NCBI GenBank assembly: GCA_022559845.1
Contig: JAHNEJ010002393.1
Coordinates: 124,001 to 188,000 of the forward strand
Direction: 5' to 3'
From: Amorphophallus konjac
Taxonomy: Eukaryota; Streptophyta; Magnoliopsida; Alismatales; Araceae
Length of the DNA stretch: 64,000 nucleotides
Each line of letters opens with the position of its first letter. Position 1 is the first letter of the stretch. Below the pieces are notes generated by a model, which saw nothing but the letters and a program-made list of their open reading frames with translations, was not told where the DNA came from and did not search any database. The position numbers and the translations under genes are program-made. Below, one piece after another: positions 51,522 to 62,961 of the stretch.

Positions 51522-52840
51522 ATGGCGCCGAGGAGGAGCTCTCGCTCTCAGCAGGGGCAGTCGGATGGAGGTCAGGAGATCCAGCAGGGGGTCCAGAGGG
51601 ACCAGGAGGAGCTTAGTAGAGCGCCACCGGGGTCTACCGAGGCCGCGGATACTGCGAGAGTTCCGGGGGCCGAGGATTTCTTCCGTGGCATGTACCAGCT
51701 TATGTCTCAGCAGTTCGACAGAGAGGCTGGTGAGGGCTCGTCAGTCAGGGGTGGGCCAGGCAGAGCAGTGAGGGACTTCATGTAGTTCCATCCACCTTAC
51801 TTTAGCGGCCAGGCAGACACTGATGCGGCTCGTGATTGGCTCGATGAGATGGAGCGGGTGTTCAGTTCCGCGAAGAGTGCTGTCGAGGACAGAGTGGTGT
51901 TGGCCTACAACCAGTTGCAGGGTACGGCTCGGAGATGGTGGTCTTCCGAGTGGAAGACGTCCTTTCAGCTTCGTCCACTTGAGCAGATCTAGTGGGATGA
52001 CTTTGTCAGTGCCTTCGAGCGTACGTACTGTCCAGATATTGTTGCTACGCAGCGGATGCGGGAGTTTCTGGAGCTGGTGCAGGGTGACATGTCCGTGTTG
52101 CAGTACAGGGTCCGATTTGTCGAGCTGGGTCGGTATGCACCTCACATCATGGAGCATGAGAGGGTGAGGACCGCACAGTTTGTGCAGGGCTTGAGGCTGG
52201 AGCTGAGGCACCATTTGATCGCGAATGGGGCCACTGATCTAGAGACAGCATCTCGTGTTGCGGTTTCCTTGGAGATGGATATGCAGAGGACTCGAGGACC
52301 GATCAGCCAGGGGCAGTCCTTGTCAGGTCGCAGCCAGCAGTCGGCTACCCAGCAGCATGGTTTCTTCCAGCATGCGTCGGGTGGTTCAGGAGTACCGGCA
52401 TCTGCAGCTTCGGCGACAGGATCTGCGTCCTTCGGTACGAAGGTCAAGAAGTTCTTCTCGAAGAATTTCCGAAAGAAGAAGTCCAAGGATCAGGGGCAGG
52501 CTTCATCGGGCAATGTACAGCAGCCGTTTCCTTTGCAGCGTCAGGGATCAGGGGGTGGATCGCGAGGACCTTGTCCACGGTGTGGTGGGACCCACCCAGG
52601 CAGGCAGTGCACGGCGTCGATCATCTGTTTTCGGTGTGACCAGCCAGGGCATATGGCGCGCGACTGTCCTCAGAGGCCGCAGCAGCAGCAGGTTCCCCAA
52701 CAGCAGAGGCAGCAGCAGGGACAGTATCCACCACTACCCAGGTCAGCTAGCGTGGGAGGCAGGCAGAGGGCTCGGGGCCAGATCACGCACATGACCAGGG
52801 CAGAGGCAGTGGCGTCGCAGCTCGTGGAAGGTACCGTTCA
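51522..52840 (+). pseudogene. Element E gag (capsid and nucleocapsid)
   Basis: Starts MAPRRSSRSQQGQSDGGQEI. The capsid-like region holds FHPPYFSGQADTDAARDWLD, WKTSF and ERTYCP-type motifs. A zinc knuckle, [14 protein letters not shown], is intact (CX2CX4HX4C, 52626-52667), preceded by a [13 protein letters not shown] motif. TAG stops at 51783-51785 and 51990-51992. At the first, element A has CAG, so CAG to TAG is the likely change. Gag would package the element RNA into virus-like particles. Confidence 0.85.
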
Positions 52841-53240
52841 GATTTTGGGTTGTGCGGCTCGGGTTTTGTTTGATTCTGGCGCGTCTCATTCGTTTATTTC
52901 GGAGGATTTCGCGTCGAGCGTCGAGGAGCCGGTGACCCAGTTGTCCTGTGATTTGGCAGTGGAGTTGCCTTCGGGTGATTTTATGATCACTCCGTATTGC
53001 TTCGATCAGGTTCCGATTTGGATCGATGGGCGGAGTATGCCAGGCAGGTTGTATGCGTTGCAGCTTCGGGATTATGATGTGATTCTAGGCATGGATTGGC
53101 TCGAGACCCATGGAGCGGTGGTGGATTGTGGAATGAAGAGGGTCTACTTCCAGCATCCGAGCAAGAGGACCTTCTATTTCCAAGGTATCCGTTCCGCCTC
53201 TTCTCGATTCCTTATCTCTGCTATTCGAGCCCGTCGATTG
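52841..53240 (+). pseudogene. Element E protease
   Basis: [12 protein letters not shown] carries the aspartic protease DSGA (52872-52883). The flap and the second conserved motif appear as [19 protein letters not shown], the usual chromovirus ILGMDWL. It is part of the gag-pol frame, not a separate gene. No damage to the catalytic residues is seen. Confidence 0.85.
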
Positions 53241-54155
53241 CTTGATTCAGGTTGTCAGGGTTTTCTCGCGTCAGTGGTTGTGTCTGACCGGATGGAGCCG
53301 GATGTCGAGGACATCGCGGTGGTGTGCGAGTTTCCCGACGTTTTTCCCGAGGAGTTGCCTGGATTACCTCCCCAGCGGGAGATCGATTTCGTGATCGAGG
53401 TTGTGCCTGGTACGGGACCTTTGGCGAAGGCTCCCTACCGTATGGCCCCCGCTGAGTTGAGGGAGTTGAGGGCGCAGTTGCAGGAACTGTTGGCCAAGGG
53501 GTATATTCGTCCTAGTTTTTCCCCTTGGGGTGTGCCCGTGTTGTTTGTGAAGAAGAAGGACGGTAGTCTGCGCTTGTACATTGACTATCGACAGCTGAAT
53601 GAGGTAACCATTAAGAACAAGTATCCATTGCCACGGATCGATGATTTGTTCGACTAGCTGCAGTCTGCGCGAGTGTTCTCGCGGGTTGATTTGCGGTCCG
53701 GTTACTATCAGCTGAGAATTCGCGAGTCCGATGTGGAGAAGACTGCATTCAGTACGAGGTACGGGCATTATGAGTTTCTGGTGATGCCGTTTGGGCTCAC
53801 CAATGCCCCTGCAGCCTTCATGGACTTGATGCAGATGGTGTTTCATCCGTATTTGGACCAGTTCGTGGTCATCTTCGTGGATGATATCCTTGTTTATTTG
53901 CAGTCTGCTGAGGAGCATGCGTACCATTTGGGTGTGGTGCTGCAGACGTTGCGAGATCACTAGTTGTATGCGAAGCTCAGTAAGTGCGAGTTTTGCCTCA
54001 GCGAGGTGCACTTTCTGGGACACGTGATTTCTGGTGATGGCATTTCCGTGGACCCCGCCAAGGTCGAGGCAGTAATGCAGTGGCCGAGGCCGAGGTCGGT
54101 GACGGAGATCCGGAGTTTCTTGGGGCTTGCGGGCTATTATCGCCGGTTTATCTAG
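53241..54155 (+). pseudogene. Element E reverse transcriptase
   Basis: Motifs in order: [20 protein letters not shown] at the start, [46 protein letters not shown], and the catalytic box FVDD (53874-53885), then [17 protein letters not shown]. Three TAG stops (53655, 53961, 54153) each stand at a position that is glutamine in related elements by my knowledge of the family, consistent with CAG to TAG. Confidence 0.9.
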
Positions 54156-54660
54156 GATTTTTCTCGCATTGCGACCCCGATGACTAGGCTCACGCGGAAG
54201 GATGAGCCTTTCGTCTGGTTCGAGGAGTGTGAGCAGAGCTTCAGGGAACTGAAGAGATTGCTCACCTCGGCTCCGGTGTTGGTCTTGCCTTCTGGATCGG
54301 GAGGTTTCGTGGTGTGTACGGATGCTTCCGGTATTGGATTGGGTGCTGTTTTGATGCAGCATGGTAGAGTGGTGGCTTATGCATCTCGGCAGCTAAAGTC
54401 CCATGAGAACTGCCCCACCCATGACCTTGAGTTGGCGGCGGTGATCTTCGCGCTGAAGATCTGGAGGCATTATCTGTACGGCGAGAAGTTCGAGGTGTTT
54501 ACTGACCATCAGAGTTTGAGGTATGTGTTCTCGCAGAGAGATCTGAACCTCAGACAAAGGCGTTGGATGGAGTTCATGAAGGATTATGACTTCACCCTAT
54601 CTTATCTGCCGGGCAAGATGAATGTCGTTGCTGATGCCTTGAGTCGGAAGGTGGCGGTCA
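54156..54660 (+). pseudogene. Element E RNase H
   Basis: VVCTDASGIGLGAVLMQ (first Asp at 54321-54323), YASRQL, the DLELAAVIFALKIWRHYLYG helix with the Glu, FTDHQSLRYVF with the next Asp, and LPGKMNVVADALSRK with the last. All four catalytic positions look intact. Removes the RNA template in reverse transcription. Confidence 0.9.
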
Positions 54661-55890
54661 ATACCTTGATGTTGAGGAAGTGGAGGCTCTGGGAACAAAT
54701 ACCCGAGGTATCTTTCTGGCTCAAGATTCCCCAGGAGCCATGGTTGGCAGTGCTTGCGAGTCTGACTGTCACTCCTTCTATCCGTCGTCAGGTGACAGAG
54801 GCTCAGCATGCGGACCCTGAGTTGCCCCGGATTCTGGCTATGGCCGACGTAGAACTTGGCGAGGACGGTGCTGCGAGGTTTCGTGGCAGGCTGTACGTCC
54901 CAGTCGAGGAGCAGGTTCGTCGTGCGGTGTTACGCGAGGCTCATGGGAGCAGGTACACTGTACACCCGGGTGCGACGAATATGTATCGGAACTTGCGGAG
55001 GCAGTTCTGGTGGCCTGGCATGAAGAGAGATGTCGCAGAGTTTGTGGCCAGGTGCCTGATCTGTCAGCAGGTGAAGGCGGAGCATCAGCGACCAGGAGGT
55101 ACTCTCCAGCCCTTGGATGTTCCTGCTTGGAAGTGGGACCATGTGACCACGGATTTTGTGGTGGGGTTGCCGAGGATCCCGAGTGGGCAGGACAGTATTT
55201 GGTTGCTGGTGGATCGGCTGACGAAGGTGACGCGGTTGTTACCGGTCAAAGTCAGCTGGAGCGTGTCTAAGTTGGCTCATCTTTATGTGGAGCGGATCGT
55301 GCCGTTGCATGGGGTTCCCATTTCGATCGTGTCGGATCGGGATCCGCGCTTCACTTCTGGATTCTAGAGGAGTTTCCAGCGAGCTCTTGGCACGGAGTTG
55401 GCATTTAGCTCGGCATATCATCCTCAGTCAGATGGTCAGTCTGAGAGGACCATTCAGACTTTGGAGGATATGCTGAGATCCTGCTGCCTGGAGTGGCAGG
55501 GGAGTTGGATTCATCACCTACCGTTGGTGGAGTTTGCCTATAACAACAGCTATCATTCGAGCATCGGCATGGCTCCTTATGAGGCATTGTATGGGCGTCC
55601 TTGTCGGACTCCACTTGATTGGTTTGAGGTGGATGAGCGTATTTTGACGGGACCAGAATTGGTGCAGCAATGTGTGGATGTTGTGCACCTGGTTCGTCAG
55701 AACATGTTGGCGGCCCAGAGTCGGCAGAAGAGCTATGCTGACCGTAGGAGGCAGCCCCTCGAGTTCGCCGTGGGCGATCATGTGTTCTTGAGAGTTTCTC
55801 CGATGAAGGGGGTGATGCGTTTTGGACGGCGTGGGAAGCTGAGTCCCCGCTATATTGGTCCTTTCGCGATTGTGGAGCGCATCGGTGAGG
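54661..55890 (+). pseudogene. Element E integrase
   Basis: The HHCC zinc region runs from HGSRYTVHPGATNMYRNL to CLICQQVKAEH. The DDE core has TTDFVVGLPR, IVSDRDPRF and AYHPQSDGQSERTIQTLEDM, so the three acidic residues are present. The GPY/F-type module SPRYIGPFAIVERIG follows. One TAG (55365-55367) replaces a position that is tryptophan in relatives, fitting TGG to TAG. Confidence 0.9.
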
Positions 55891-56192
55891 TTGCTTACCG
55901 GTTGCAGTTACCTCCTGAGTTGGCGTCGGTGCATGACATGTTCCATGTCTCGATGTTGCAGAAGTATATGCCCGATGACTCTCATGTGCTTGAGTTTTCT
56001 GTTTGGCCTGAGGTGACTCCAGATCTTTCTCTCCCAGAGTTTCCGATCCGCGTGGAGGATAGGCGAGAGCAGCGCCTGCGGAACAAGGTTGTTCCCTTGG
56101 TAAAGGTCGTGTGACAACGACACTCTGGTGGTGAGGCTTCGTGGGAACGTGAGGACGAGATGCGTCAGCAGTTCCTGTACCTGTTTGAGTGA
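55891..56192 (+). pseudogene. Element E C-terminal chromodomain
   Basis: After YRLQLPPELASVHDMFHVSM the sequence FPIRVEDRREQRLRNKVVPL, then EASWEREDEM to a TGA at 56190-56192, is a Tekay-type chromodomain tail. Chromodomains of this kind direct integration to heterochromatin marked by H3K9 methylation. A TGA at 56112-56114 interrupts it where relatives have Trp. Confidence 0.8.
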
Positions 56193-56245
56193 GTCTTCCT
56201 CTTCTTTCCCCTTGGGTTGTTCTCAATTTCGAGGACGAAATTCCT

Positions 56246-56259
56246 TAAGGGGGGAGGGC
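56246..56259 (+). other. Polypurine tract of element E
   Basis: AAGGGGGGAGGGC directly before the TGTAATATCC start of the 3' LTR. Confidence 0.9.
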
Positions 56260-58618
56260 TGTAATATCCCGGACCTTTCGGATCCTTCTTCGTGGGTCCC
56301 GGATCTGGTTTACGGAGCGTCCGGCTCCGTTGTGTCCGAAATTTTATTTCGGATATCTTTCGTGTTCGGATCGGCGCGATCCGAGTTGTTTCGGAGGCCT
56401 GGAGGCGTTCCGCGGCTTTTCCGCGCGTGTTTTCCGATTCCCGGTGTGTGTTTCGGCTTTTTCTTCGGAAGCTCGCTGCGGGCGAACCGGGCGGTTCACC
56501 GGGGCACGAGTGGTACCGTTGCGATCGGTGCGTTCAGAAGATTCTGGAAATATATTTTTCAATTTTTTGGTATTTTTCCGAAAAATCGGATTTTCTATAT
56601 AATCCCATTTCGTTTCTTTTTTTCTTTTCTCCTTTCTCTTTCTTCATCTTCTTCCTCCTTCCTTCCCCAACCGTGGCCGCCCTCCTCTCTCTCCCTCTCT
56701 CCCATTCGGACGCGGTGAGCCCCTCCCCGGCTATTGACGGCGGCAGGGCGACGGCGCGGACGCGTGGGTGGCGGCGAGGCGAGCTCGTGGGCGTGCGGCA
56801 AGCGTGGGAAGCGTGGGGAGTTCGTGAAGCTTAAAGCGTTCTTCGCGATTCGTGGGTGATCCGGCGGAGCATTCGCTCCATTGAGGTAGGGTGACGTTCC
56901 TTAGCCTCATGCCGTTCATTTCCGTGGTTTGTAGGCCGCGGGGAGGCCGAGAGGGGCGAGATCAAGCATGTTTGGGGTTTTTTCCATGATTTGGGGAGAG
57001 CCGCCCGATCTATGGATTTGATGCATGGATTCGCGTTTTGATGGCCTAGAATCATGCTAGGGGTCCTTAGGGGTCATTCCCCTTGTTTTCCCCCTCTCCG
57101 GTGGAGGCATCGGGGCGTGGTTGGAGTTTTTGGGCGTTCCCGCCGTTTTCGGGCGCGGACTGAGAACGCGCTATACTCCAGTAGCGCGTTCTGGATGGTC
57201 GCGCTGCCCCGACAGAGCGCGTTCATCGGAGAAGATGAACAGTAGGCGGTTCTGGTCACGCTAGGGGTCCCTAGCGCGATCTGCCTTGTCGCGGTAGGGA
57301 TCCCTAGCGCGACCTGTCTTGTCGCGCTAGGAGGCCCTAGCGCGATATTCCTCGTCGCGCTAGGGGGTCCTAGCGCGTTCATTCTTGTCGCGCTAGGAAT
57401 CCCTAGCACGATCTGTCCTGTTGTCGGGTGTTCCTTTTGGGCACCCCGCGGAGTTCCGGGATCGTGTTTTTGGGTGTTTGGAGGTTCCGTTTGCCTTGGT
57501 CATGCGTTTGGCTGTGGGCGGTGCGTCCGTTTCTTCTCCGACCGTGGTCACCGTGCGATGTTGATGGTACGTGGGACAGCCCCCGTACTTCGTCAGGTTC
57601 GGACGTTGTTTTCCGTTGTCTTGAGAGTCTACTCCTTCAGTGACCCTCCACTAGTCGTAGCCTATCAGTACGCGTGTGCTGATCGCACCAGGGAGTGGTG
57701 TACGGGCTTACCCTGAGGACGGTTTTAGACTGGTTACCGTCGGGCCCCTCGTCAAATCAGAGTCCAGTGCCAGGGGAAAACCCGTCAGAGGGCCAGATCT
57801 AGGACGCGTGGTCTGTGTGTGTACACGTGGTTGGGGACAGTGGACGCACGTCGACGGGCGTGACCCTAGCTAGTCACTTGTTGTGGTTACTTGTTCGGTG
57901 TCTGCGCCTCGGGTAGGACCTACCACGTCAGGCGGTTCACCTGCGGTGCGGTGTAAGACGTCAGGGGACGCTACCGGCTGTGCTTCTAGTGGGTGGTACT
58001 CCTGTCGAGTACAGAGTGACAGACTGTCAGTCGAGTGTTTCCGACCTTCGGGTTTTGTCGGTTTGACCTTTGAGCTTTGGTCTTCCCTCCGTGGCACGTG
58101 TGTCGGTTTGCGTGCCGTAGGGTCTCGTCTTGTAGAGTACATGGCTTTCCCTTTTGAGGTACTTTTCTACTGCTAGTGTACTGGTTTCTCGTTTTACGAG
58201 GTAGTGTTCGAGTGATCCCTACTGAGTCTTGTTCCGAGGCTCATTCCCTGCATGTTTTCACCGTGTTTCAGGTGAGGCGCCACCTTCGGGGAGTGCGTCA
58301 GGAGTGCAGCATGGTGCGGGTGCCCAGAGGTAGTGCCAGAGGTCAGAGTCGGGGGATGCCCCGTGTAGCTGTACTTTCCTTTCTTGTCACTGTACTAGTC
58401 GTGGACTGTTGTTATTGTTATTTTATATTGTGGACCATGTAAAATGTTAATTTATTTCCTGCTTAATATTATAACTGTTTAATTTCTGCAAGTATTTGTG
58501 ATACTTGTGTAGTCTCCACACCATCCTTTTAACTCTTCCGAGTCTTCGGGCTCGTGGGTGGCGGTGCGAGCCTCGGGTTATCGGGCCTTCCCGGTAATCG
58601 GATTTTCGGGTCGTTACA
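56260..58618 (+). repeat. Element E 3' LTR (2359 bp)
   Basis: Matches the 5' LTR with scattered substitutions and small indels, by eye of the order of 2 percent. TATATAA at 56596-56602. Ends GGGTCGTTACA, followed by ACTAA. Confidence 0.95.
57167..57410 (+). repeat. Seven 22-bp dyads phased at 33 bp, E 3' LTR
   Basis: Starts at 57167, 57200, 57257, 57290, 57323, 57356 and 57389, the same spacing as the 5' LTR. Several units have lost one base of an arm (TCACGCTAG, TCGCGGTAG, CTAGCACG). Confidence 0.9.
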
Positions 58619-58623
58619 ACTAA

Positions 58624-58915
58624 AGCCTCGGAAGCAGTGGGAGAAAGGGCAGATGCCCAAGGCAGTGGACGTGGAAGAAGTTGGGTCGAACCCATGATTA
58701 GGAGGAATTAGAAGAAGAAATTGATAGATGGAAAGAGGCGGATTCGGAGGGTCCGGAAGTAGAGGAGGAGAATCATGAGGGGAAGAAGAATCCGGAGGCT
58801 CCGGAGGGATAAGATATCGAGGGATGCGGTGCCCAGAGAAGAAATAGGGAAAAAGATGATGGAAGAGGGGGAAGAAAATGAAGGATGTGATGTCCCGGAG
58901 GAGTAGAAAGATGAA
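58624..58915 (-). pseudogene. L2 gag-position ORF, 3' continuation beyond a frame break
   Basis: Aligns with the last ~90 codons of the L1 ORF, but in L2 the main frame stops at 58916 and the similarity continues in a shifted frame (58708-59196). Element E sits just beyond the end. Confidence 0.55.
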
Positions 58916-61900
58916 TCAGAAGAAAGATGGAGGGTCCGGAGGTTCCAAAGGAGGAAAATGCCGAGGGACGCGGTGCCCCGGGAAGAGTGGATGAAAAGGG
59001 TCAGGAGGATCCGGAGGTTTCGGAGGAAAATATCGAGGGACGCGGTGCCCTCGAAATAGATATGGAAAAAGATGATAGAAAAGGAAGAAAAGAATGAAGG
59101 ACGTGATGTCCCGGAGAAGCAGGAGGATGAATTGGGGGAAAGATGGAGGGTCTGGAAGTTCAGGGGGTAGAAAATATAAAGGGGCGTCATGCCCAAGGGA
59201 TAGAGAGAGGGATGAAGGATCCAGAGGCTCCGGAGGAATGAGATGGGAAGGGACGCGATGCCCTAAGAAGAAGGAAAGAGAATCCGGAGGTTCCGGAGGA
59301 AGAAGGTAGAAAAGGGCGCGACACCCAAGAAAAATCAGTGAGATGCCCAGAGGATCCGGACGTGATGGTGCAGAGGGGCGTGATGCCCAATGAGCAAGAT
59401 CCGGAGGTTCCGGAGGGGGAAGATACCATGGGACGCGATGCCCAGGGAGAAGAGAAAGATCCGGATATGAGGGTGTAGAGGGGCGCGATGCCCAAAGAGC
59501 AAGATTCGGAGATTTCGGAGGAAGTAAATACCGAGGGACGCGATGCCCTGGGAGAATTAGGGAGGAAAAACTTGGAAGGACGCGATGCCCTGAGGGGAGT
59601 GGATTAGAAGAGGATGAAGGATCCGGAGGTTCCTGAGGAATGAGACACCATGGGGCATAATGCCCTAAGAGGACAAGAGAGAAATTCGAGGAGTGCGGAT
59701 GCAATAGTTGGAAAAGGGTGCGGTGCCCTGAGGGAAGATCGGAGGGGGCACAATGCCCGGGAAGTGTAAGGGGACCTGGAGATAGAGGCAGAAGATAAAG
59801 GAAACGTGGGGGATCCGGAGGTTTAGGAAGGCGGGTAAGACACGGGTTTGGAAACCCGGGAAGAAAGAAGTGCATGTGGATGCAATAGAATGGATGCGAT
59901 GAATGCATGGATGCAACAGAATGCATGAGATGCAAAGAATATGAAGAACATGAAGGGCGAGGGGATGAGATCCTCCTCCTTAGCCCCGGAGTGGCCCATG
60001 AAAATAATGTGATAGACAAGAATGTGGATGGTGTTGAATAGACGGTGGATAAAGTAGTGGAAGGCCCCTTAGCACCAAGATAACCGCCCCTCCATGGCAG
60101 TGAAAGTGTATAGCCAATTGGCCCAATGGATAAAGCAAGCGCCAATGATGAAGCTTCAATGGTAAATGACAACTCCCTTGGAGAGTGAAAAGTAATAGTG
60201 TGAGAGAGTTGGAAAGTTGGGATAGGAAGCTTTGTGTTGCCCAAGGGTTGTGGCGTATAGGGAGTGTTGAACAAAATGGTCATTTGCCCCTTGTATGGAA
60301 GAATGGGTTCAAGATTTGAAAGTTGGAACAAAGGGTGCCCTGCCCGGCCCTTGGGCACAAACTTACACGGCATCAATGTTTGACATTCTCTCTTAGTGAG
60401 CAGTGGCGGGGACTTGGCCTCTTCAACCATGCTCGGCACGACAACACGGATTGGCATCCGGCATATAAACTCTTGCATCTTGAATAGCTCGGCCGTAGCC
60501 AAATCCTTCTTGCCCGTCTCTTGGTCATCTTCGGTACAAATACTTGCAAAAACACTCCCATTCCGAGTAGTAAAGGGGGGTGAAGCGGAGGCGGAAGGCT
60601 CCATATATGGTGATGGTGTAATGGAAAGTGTTGGAGAAAGGATGGGTGGAAGTGGAGGTTCAAACACGTCGAGCTTCCCCCTTTGCTCGGAAGCAGTCGG
60701 GGTTGGCTCGAGTGCAAAAAGGGATGGATCCTGCTCAGGATTAGCCACGGGTAAGGGTGAAGGATTAAGTAGTGGAGTAGGGGTTATAGGCATAGTGGGT
60801 TTTGGGGTTAAAGGGATAATGGAGGGTTGAGGTGGCGAACAAAGAGGAGGAGTAATAGGAGGCTTGGCGGAGACCGGCGTAGTGGAGGGTGATGGAGACT
60901 CGGCGGAGGCCGATGGAATGGAGGCTACTGGCGTGGTTACGTGAGGTGAAGGTTTAGTGCGTTGAAAATGCCGGATGGGGTGAGAGGTGTTAGGGATAGG
61001 ATGAGACTCATGGTGTGGCGGTATGGGTAATTGGAGTATCAACCCATCATCGTAACACCAACAAATGGGGGTTGGATCGGTGACTGTGGCATAGTCCTGA
61101 GCATAGGGGTCTTCTGGCAGTGGAGGAAGAGGACGGCGAAGGAAACTCGGAAGGGGTGCATCTCGAGGAGCTTCACATTCTTGTACCATCTCCAAATCTT
61201 CATCATTAAATAAATCCAATGGACGCCGTGGTGGAGGCGAAATGATAAATGGTGGAGTATGGTGTTGTGGGGGATTTTGAGGAGGCGAATATGTGTATGG
61301 AGGTGGAGAGCCATGTAAATGCGTAGTGCGGATGAGTGGAGGGCGGACGGCGTCCACAGAACTCGTAACATCTTCTCGCTTACATATATCGTTGATGCCA
61401 TCGTCCCTCCTCTCCTTCCAATCTTTTTCCAACTTAGCGATGTTATTCATGAAATCATGAAGAGGATTGTCTTGAGATGGAGGAGGAGCGGGTTGTGGGC
61501 TGGTGAGCCTCTTAAGTTGTTCCTCCATGGAAGCAAGTCTATCAAAGAGGCTTTGCTGGAAGGGTGTAACATGAACATTGGAAGGTTGGCAAGATGGCCT
61601 TGAAGGAGTAGCTTGATATAAAGGCCGCGGAGGAGGGTTAATGGGCCGACCCATAGAAGGACCCGGATGGGCCGGGTTGCAAGGAATAAATGGGCCTTGG
61701 GGCCGTGAAGGATGAGAAATAGAAGGAGGCGGGTGATGGGCCACCCGAGGAGTATGTGTGGACGAAGGAGACGGGTGATGGGCCACCCGAATGGGAGTCG
61801 GTGTGGATGAAGGAGGCGGGTGATGGGCCACCCGAATGGGAGTAGGTGTGGATGAAGGAGGCGGGTGATGGGCCACCCGAATAGGAGTAGGTGTGAATGA

Positions 61901-62230
61901 AGGAGGTGTACCCTCAGCAATGGCCTTAAGGGCTCGGATTTGTTGAGGGGTGAAATGATCTAGTCCACGGATGATTTGAGAGACCTTCTCGTCGTTGGGA
62001 GGAGGCGGTCCCGAAGGAATAGTGGCTTGCGATTGAGGCGAGGAACCATGAGATTGGACATTGCCCATGGGTCGGGCAACACCATAAGAATGAGGGCGTG
62101 GTCCCTTGAAGATATGGTGAGGATTATGATGAACATCTTGAGATTGAGGAGTATAGGATGTGATAGGTCGTGCATCCTCATTAACACAATTAAGATTAAA
62201 CATGTTATTTTGTCTATCAAGGTAAGCCAT
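58916..62230 (-). CDS. L2 gag-position ORF, proline-rich protein of unknown function
   Basis: Open for more than 1100 codons. An upstream ATG at 62248 exists, but the start matching L1 is the ATG at 62230 (MAYLDRQNNMFN). It shares with L1 the GPRPHSYGVARPMGNVQS block, DEKVSQIIRGLDHFTPQQI, the RVAHHPPPS repeats (four here), a MEEQLKRL coiled-coil-like segment and the FKMQEFICRMPIRVVVPSMV block. It also has RAGHPLFQLSNLEP, which extends past a deletion in L1. The C-terminal proline-rich repeats are more diverged than in L1. No enzyme motif is seen. Conservation of both start and inner blocks between two subfamilies supports real coding. Confidence 0.6.
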   Translation of the reverse strand: MAYLDRQNNMFNLNCVNEDARPITSYTPQSQDVHHNPHHIFKGPRPHSYGVARPMGNVQSHGSSPQSQATIPSGPPPPNDEKVSQIIRGLDHFTPQQIRALKAIAEGTPPSFTPTPIRVAHHPPPSSTPTPIRVAHHPPPSSTPTPIRVAHHPSPSSTHTPRVAHHPPPSISHPSRPQGPFIPCNPAHPGPSMGRPINPPPRPLYQATPSRPSCQPSNVHVTPFQQSLFDRLASMEEQLKRLTSPQPAPPPSQDNPLHDFMNNIAKLEKDWKERRDDGINDICKREDVTSSVDAVRPPLIRTTHLHGSPPPYTYSPPQNPPQHHTPPFIISPPPRRPLDLFNDEDLEMVQECEAPRDAPLPSFLRRPLPPLPEDPYAQDYATVTDPTPICWCYDDGLILQLPIPPHHESHPIPNTSHPIRHFQRTKPSPHVTTPVASIPSASAESPSPSTTPVSAKPPITPPLCSPPQPSIIPLTPKPTMPITPTPLLNPSPLPVANPEQDPSLFALEPTPTASEQRGKLDVFEPPLPPILSPTLSITPSPYMEPSASASPPFTTRNGSVFASICTEDDQETGKKDLATAELFKMQEFICRMPIRVVVPSMVEEAKSPPLLTKRECQTLMPCKFVPKGRAGHPLFQLSNLEPILPYKGQMTILFNTPYTPQPLGNTKLPIPTFQLSHTITFHSPRELSFTIEASSLALALSIGPIGYTLSLPWRGGYLGAKGPSTTLSTVYSTPSTFLSITLFSWATPGLRRRISSPRPSCSSYSLHLMHSVASMHSSHPFYCIHMHFFLPGFPNPCLTRLPKPPDPPRFLYLLPLSPGPLTLPGHCAPSDLPSGHRTLFQLLHPHSSNFSLVLLGHYAPWCLIPQEPPDPSSSSNPLPSGHRVLPSFSSLILPGHRVPRYLLPPKSPNLALWASRPSTPSYPDLSLLPGHRVPWYLPPPEPPDLAHWASRPSAPSRPDPLGISLIFLGCRALFYLLPPEPPDSLSFFLGHRVPSHLIPPEPLDPSSLSLSLGHDAPLYFLPPELPDPPSFPQFILLLLRDITSFILFFLFYHLFPYLFRGHRVPRYFPPKPPDPPDPFHPLFPGHRVPRHFPPLEPPDPPSFF

Positions 62231-62961
62231 TATGCAATCAAAGTTCAAGCAAAATTATTTGCAAAGAAGCACCCAAGTTGGAATGGTTACCGTTGATTTT
62301 TGTTATTTATTTGAACCTTGGTGAATTAATGACTTTATGCAAATTGATGTGATCACTCAAGGGAGGAACCTAGCTTCAAATGTGGTTTAACTCCGGTGCC
62401 AACTAGGAACACTCTCTCACCACGCATAGGCCAACTAAACCCGGGACTTCAAAGGTACAACCTGCCCGGCGTCCGTGAGGGAATCCACGGGTGCGGGGAC
62501 TTACGGAGGCTTGGTTTAGGAATTTTCGGTCCAATGGAACGGAGTGCTCAATGGAGGGTCCTTCCTTCACCAAGAGGGGAGTGTGACTCCTAAAAGTGTG
62601 GGGAGAGGAGGTCTCCCAAACCAAATACAAAGATGAATGCTATGTTATGCAAGAATATCTAAACTAGAGCTAACAAATAAAATGAAAAATATATTAAAAA
62701 AATTAATACACAACATGAAATGTACAAGATGCAACCAGAGAATATGACAATCAGAACCCCGACAGAAGGTGTGGGTGAAATACCCTCTGGTGATTAACGC
62801 GCTATATGTCCGTAGCGCGATCTAATAGAACGCGCTATGGATGTATAGCGCGACAAATGACAGAGGGTGGGGGAACCCCAAAAGATAAATAATCACACAC
62901 ACTTTGATGGATTAACAAGCAGGCAACCAAAAGAACGAACGTGGTGGCACAAAGTGTCCCC
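62231..62961 (-). other. L2 5' leader with a pair of dyads
   Basis: Matches the L1 leader (35073-35811) near the ORF. CGCGCTAT-N6-GTAGCGCG (62798-62819) and CGCGCTAT-N6-ATAGCGCG (62831-62852) lie 33 bp apart in a part that L1 lacks. Confidence 0.7.

Larger units (their letters stand above)
48980..58618 (+). mobile_element. Tekay element E: complete Ty3 chromovirus (9.6 kb)
   Basis: 5' LTR 48980-51356, primer site 51359-51370, gag-pol 51522-56192, polypurine tract 56246-56259, 3' LTR 56260-58618. The 5-bp target duplication ACTAA is at 48975-48979 and 58619-58623, and L1 31869-31900 shows the unbroken target sequence. The domain order gag, protease, RT, RNase H, integrase, chromodomain is that of chromoviruses; the late chromodomain with LRNKVVPLVKV is Tekay-like. 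All domains are present but seven in-frame stops block translation. Confidence 0.95.

Noticed and set aside
48980..58618. Endogenous plant pararetrovirus
   Set aside because: Integrase, chromodomain, LTRs and target duplication are present and no movement protein is seen, so this is a Ty3 LTR retrotransposon.
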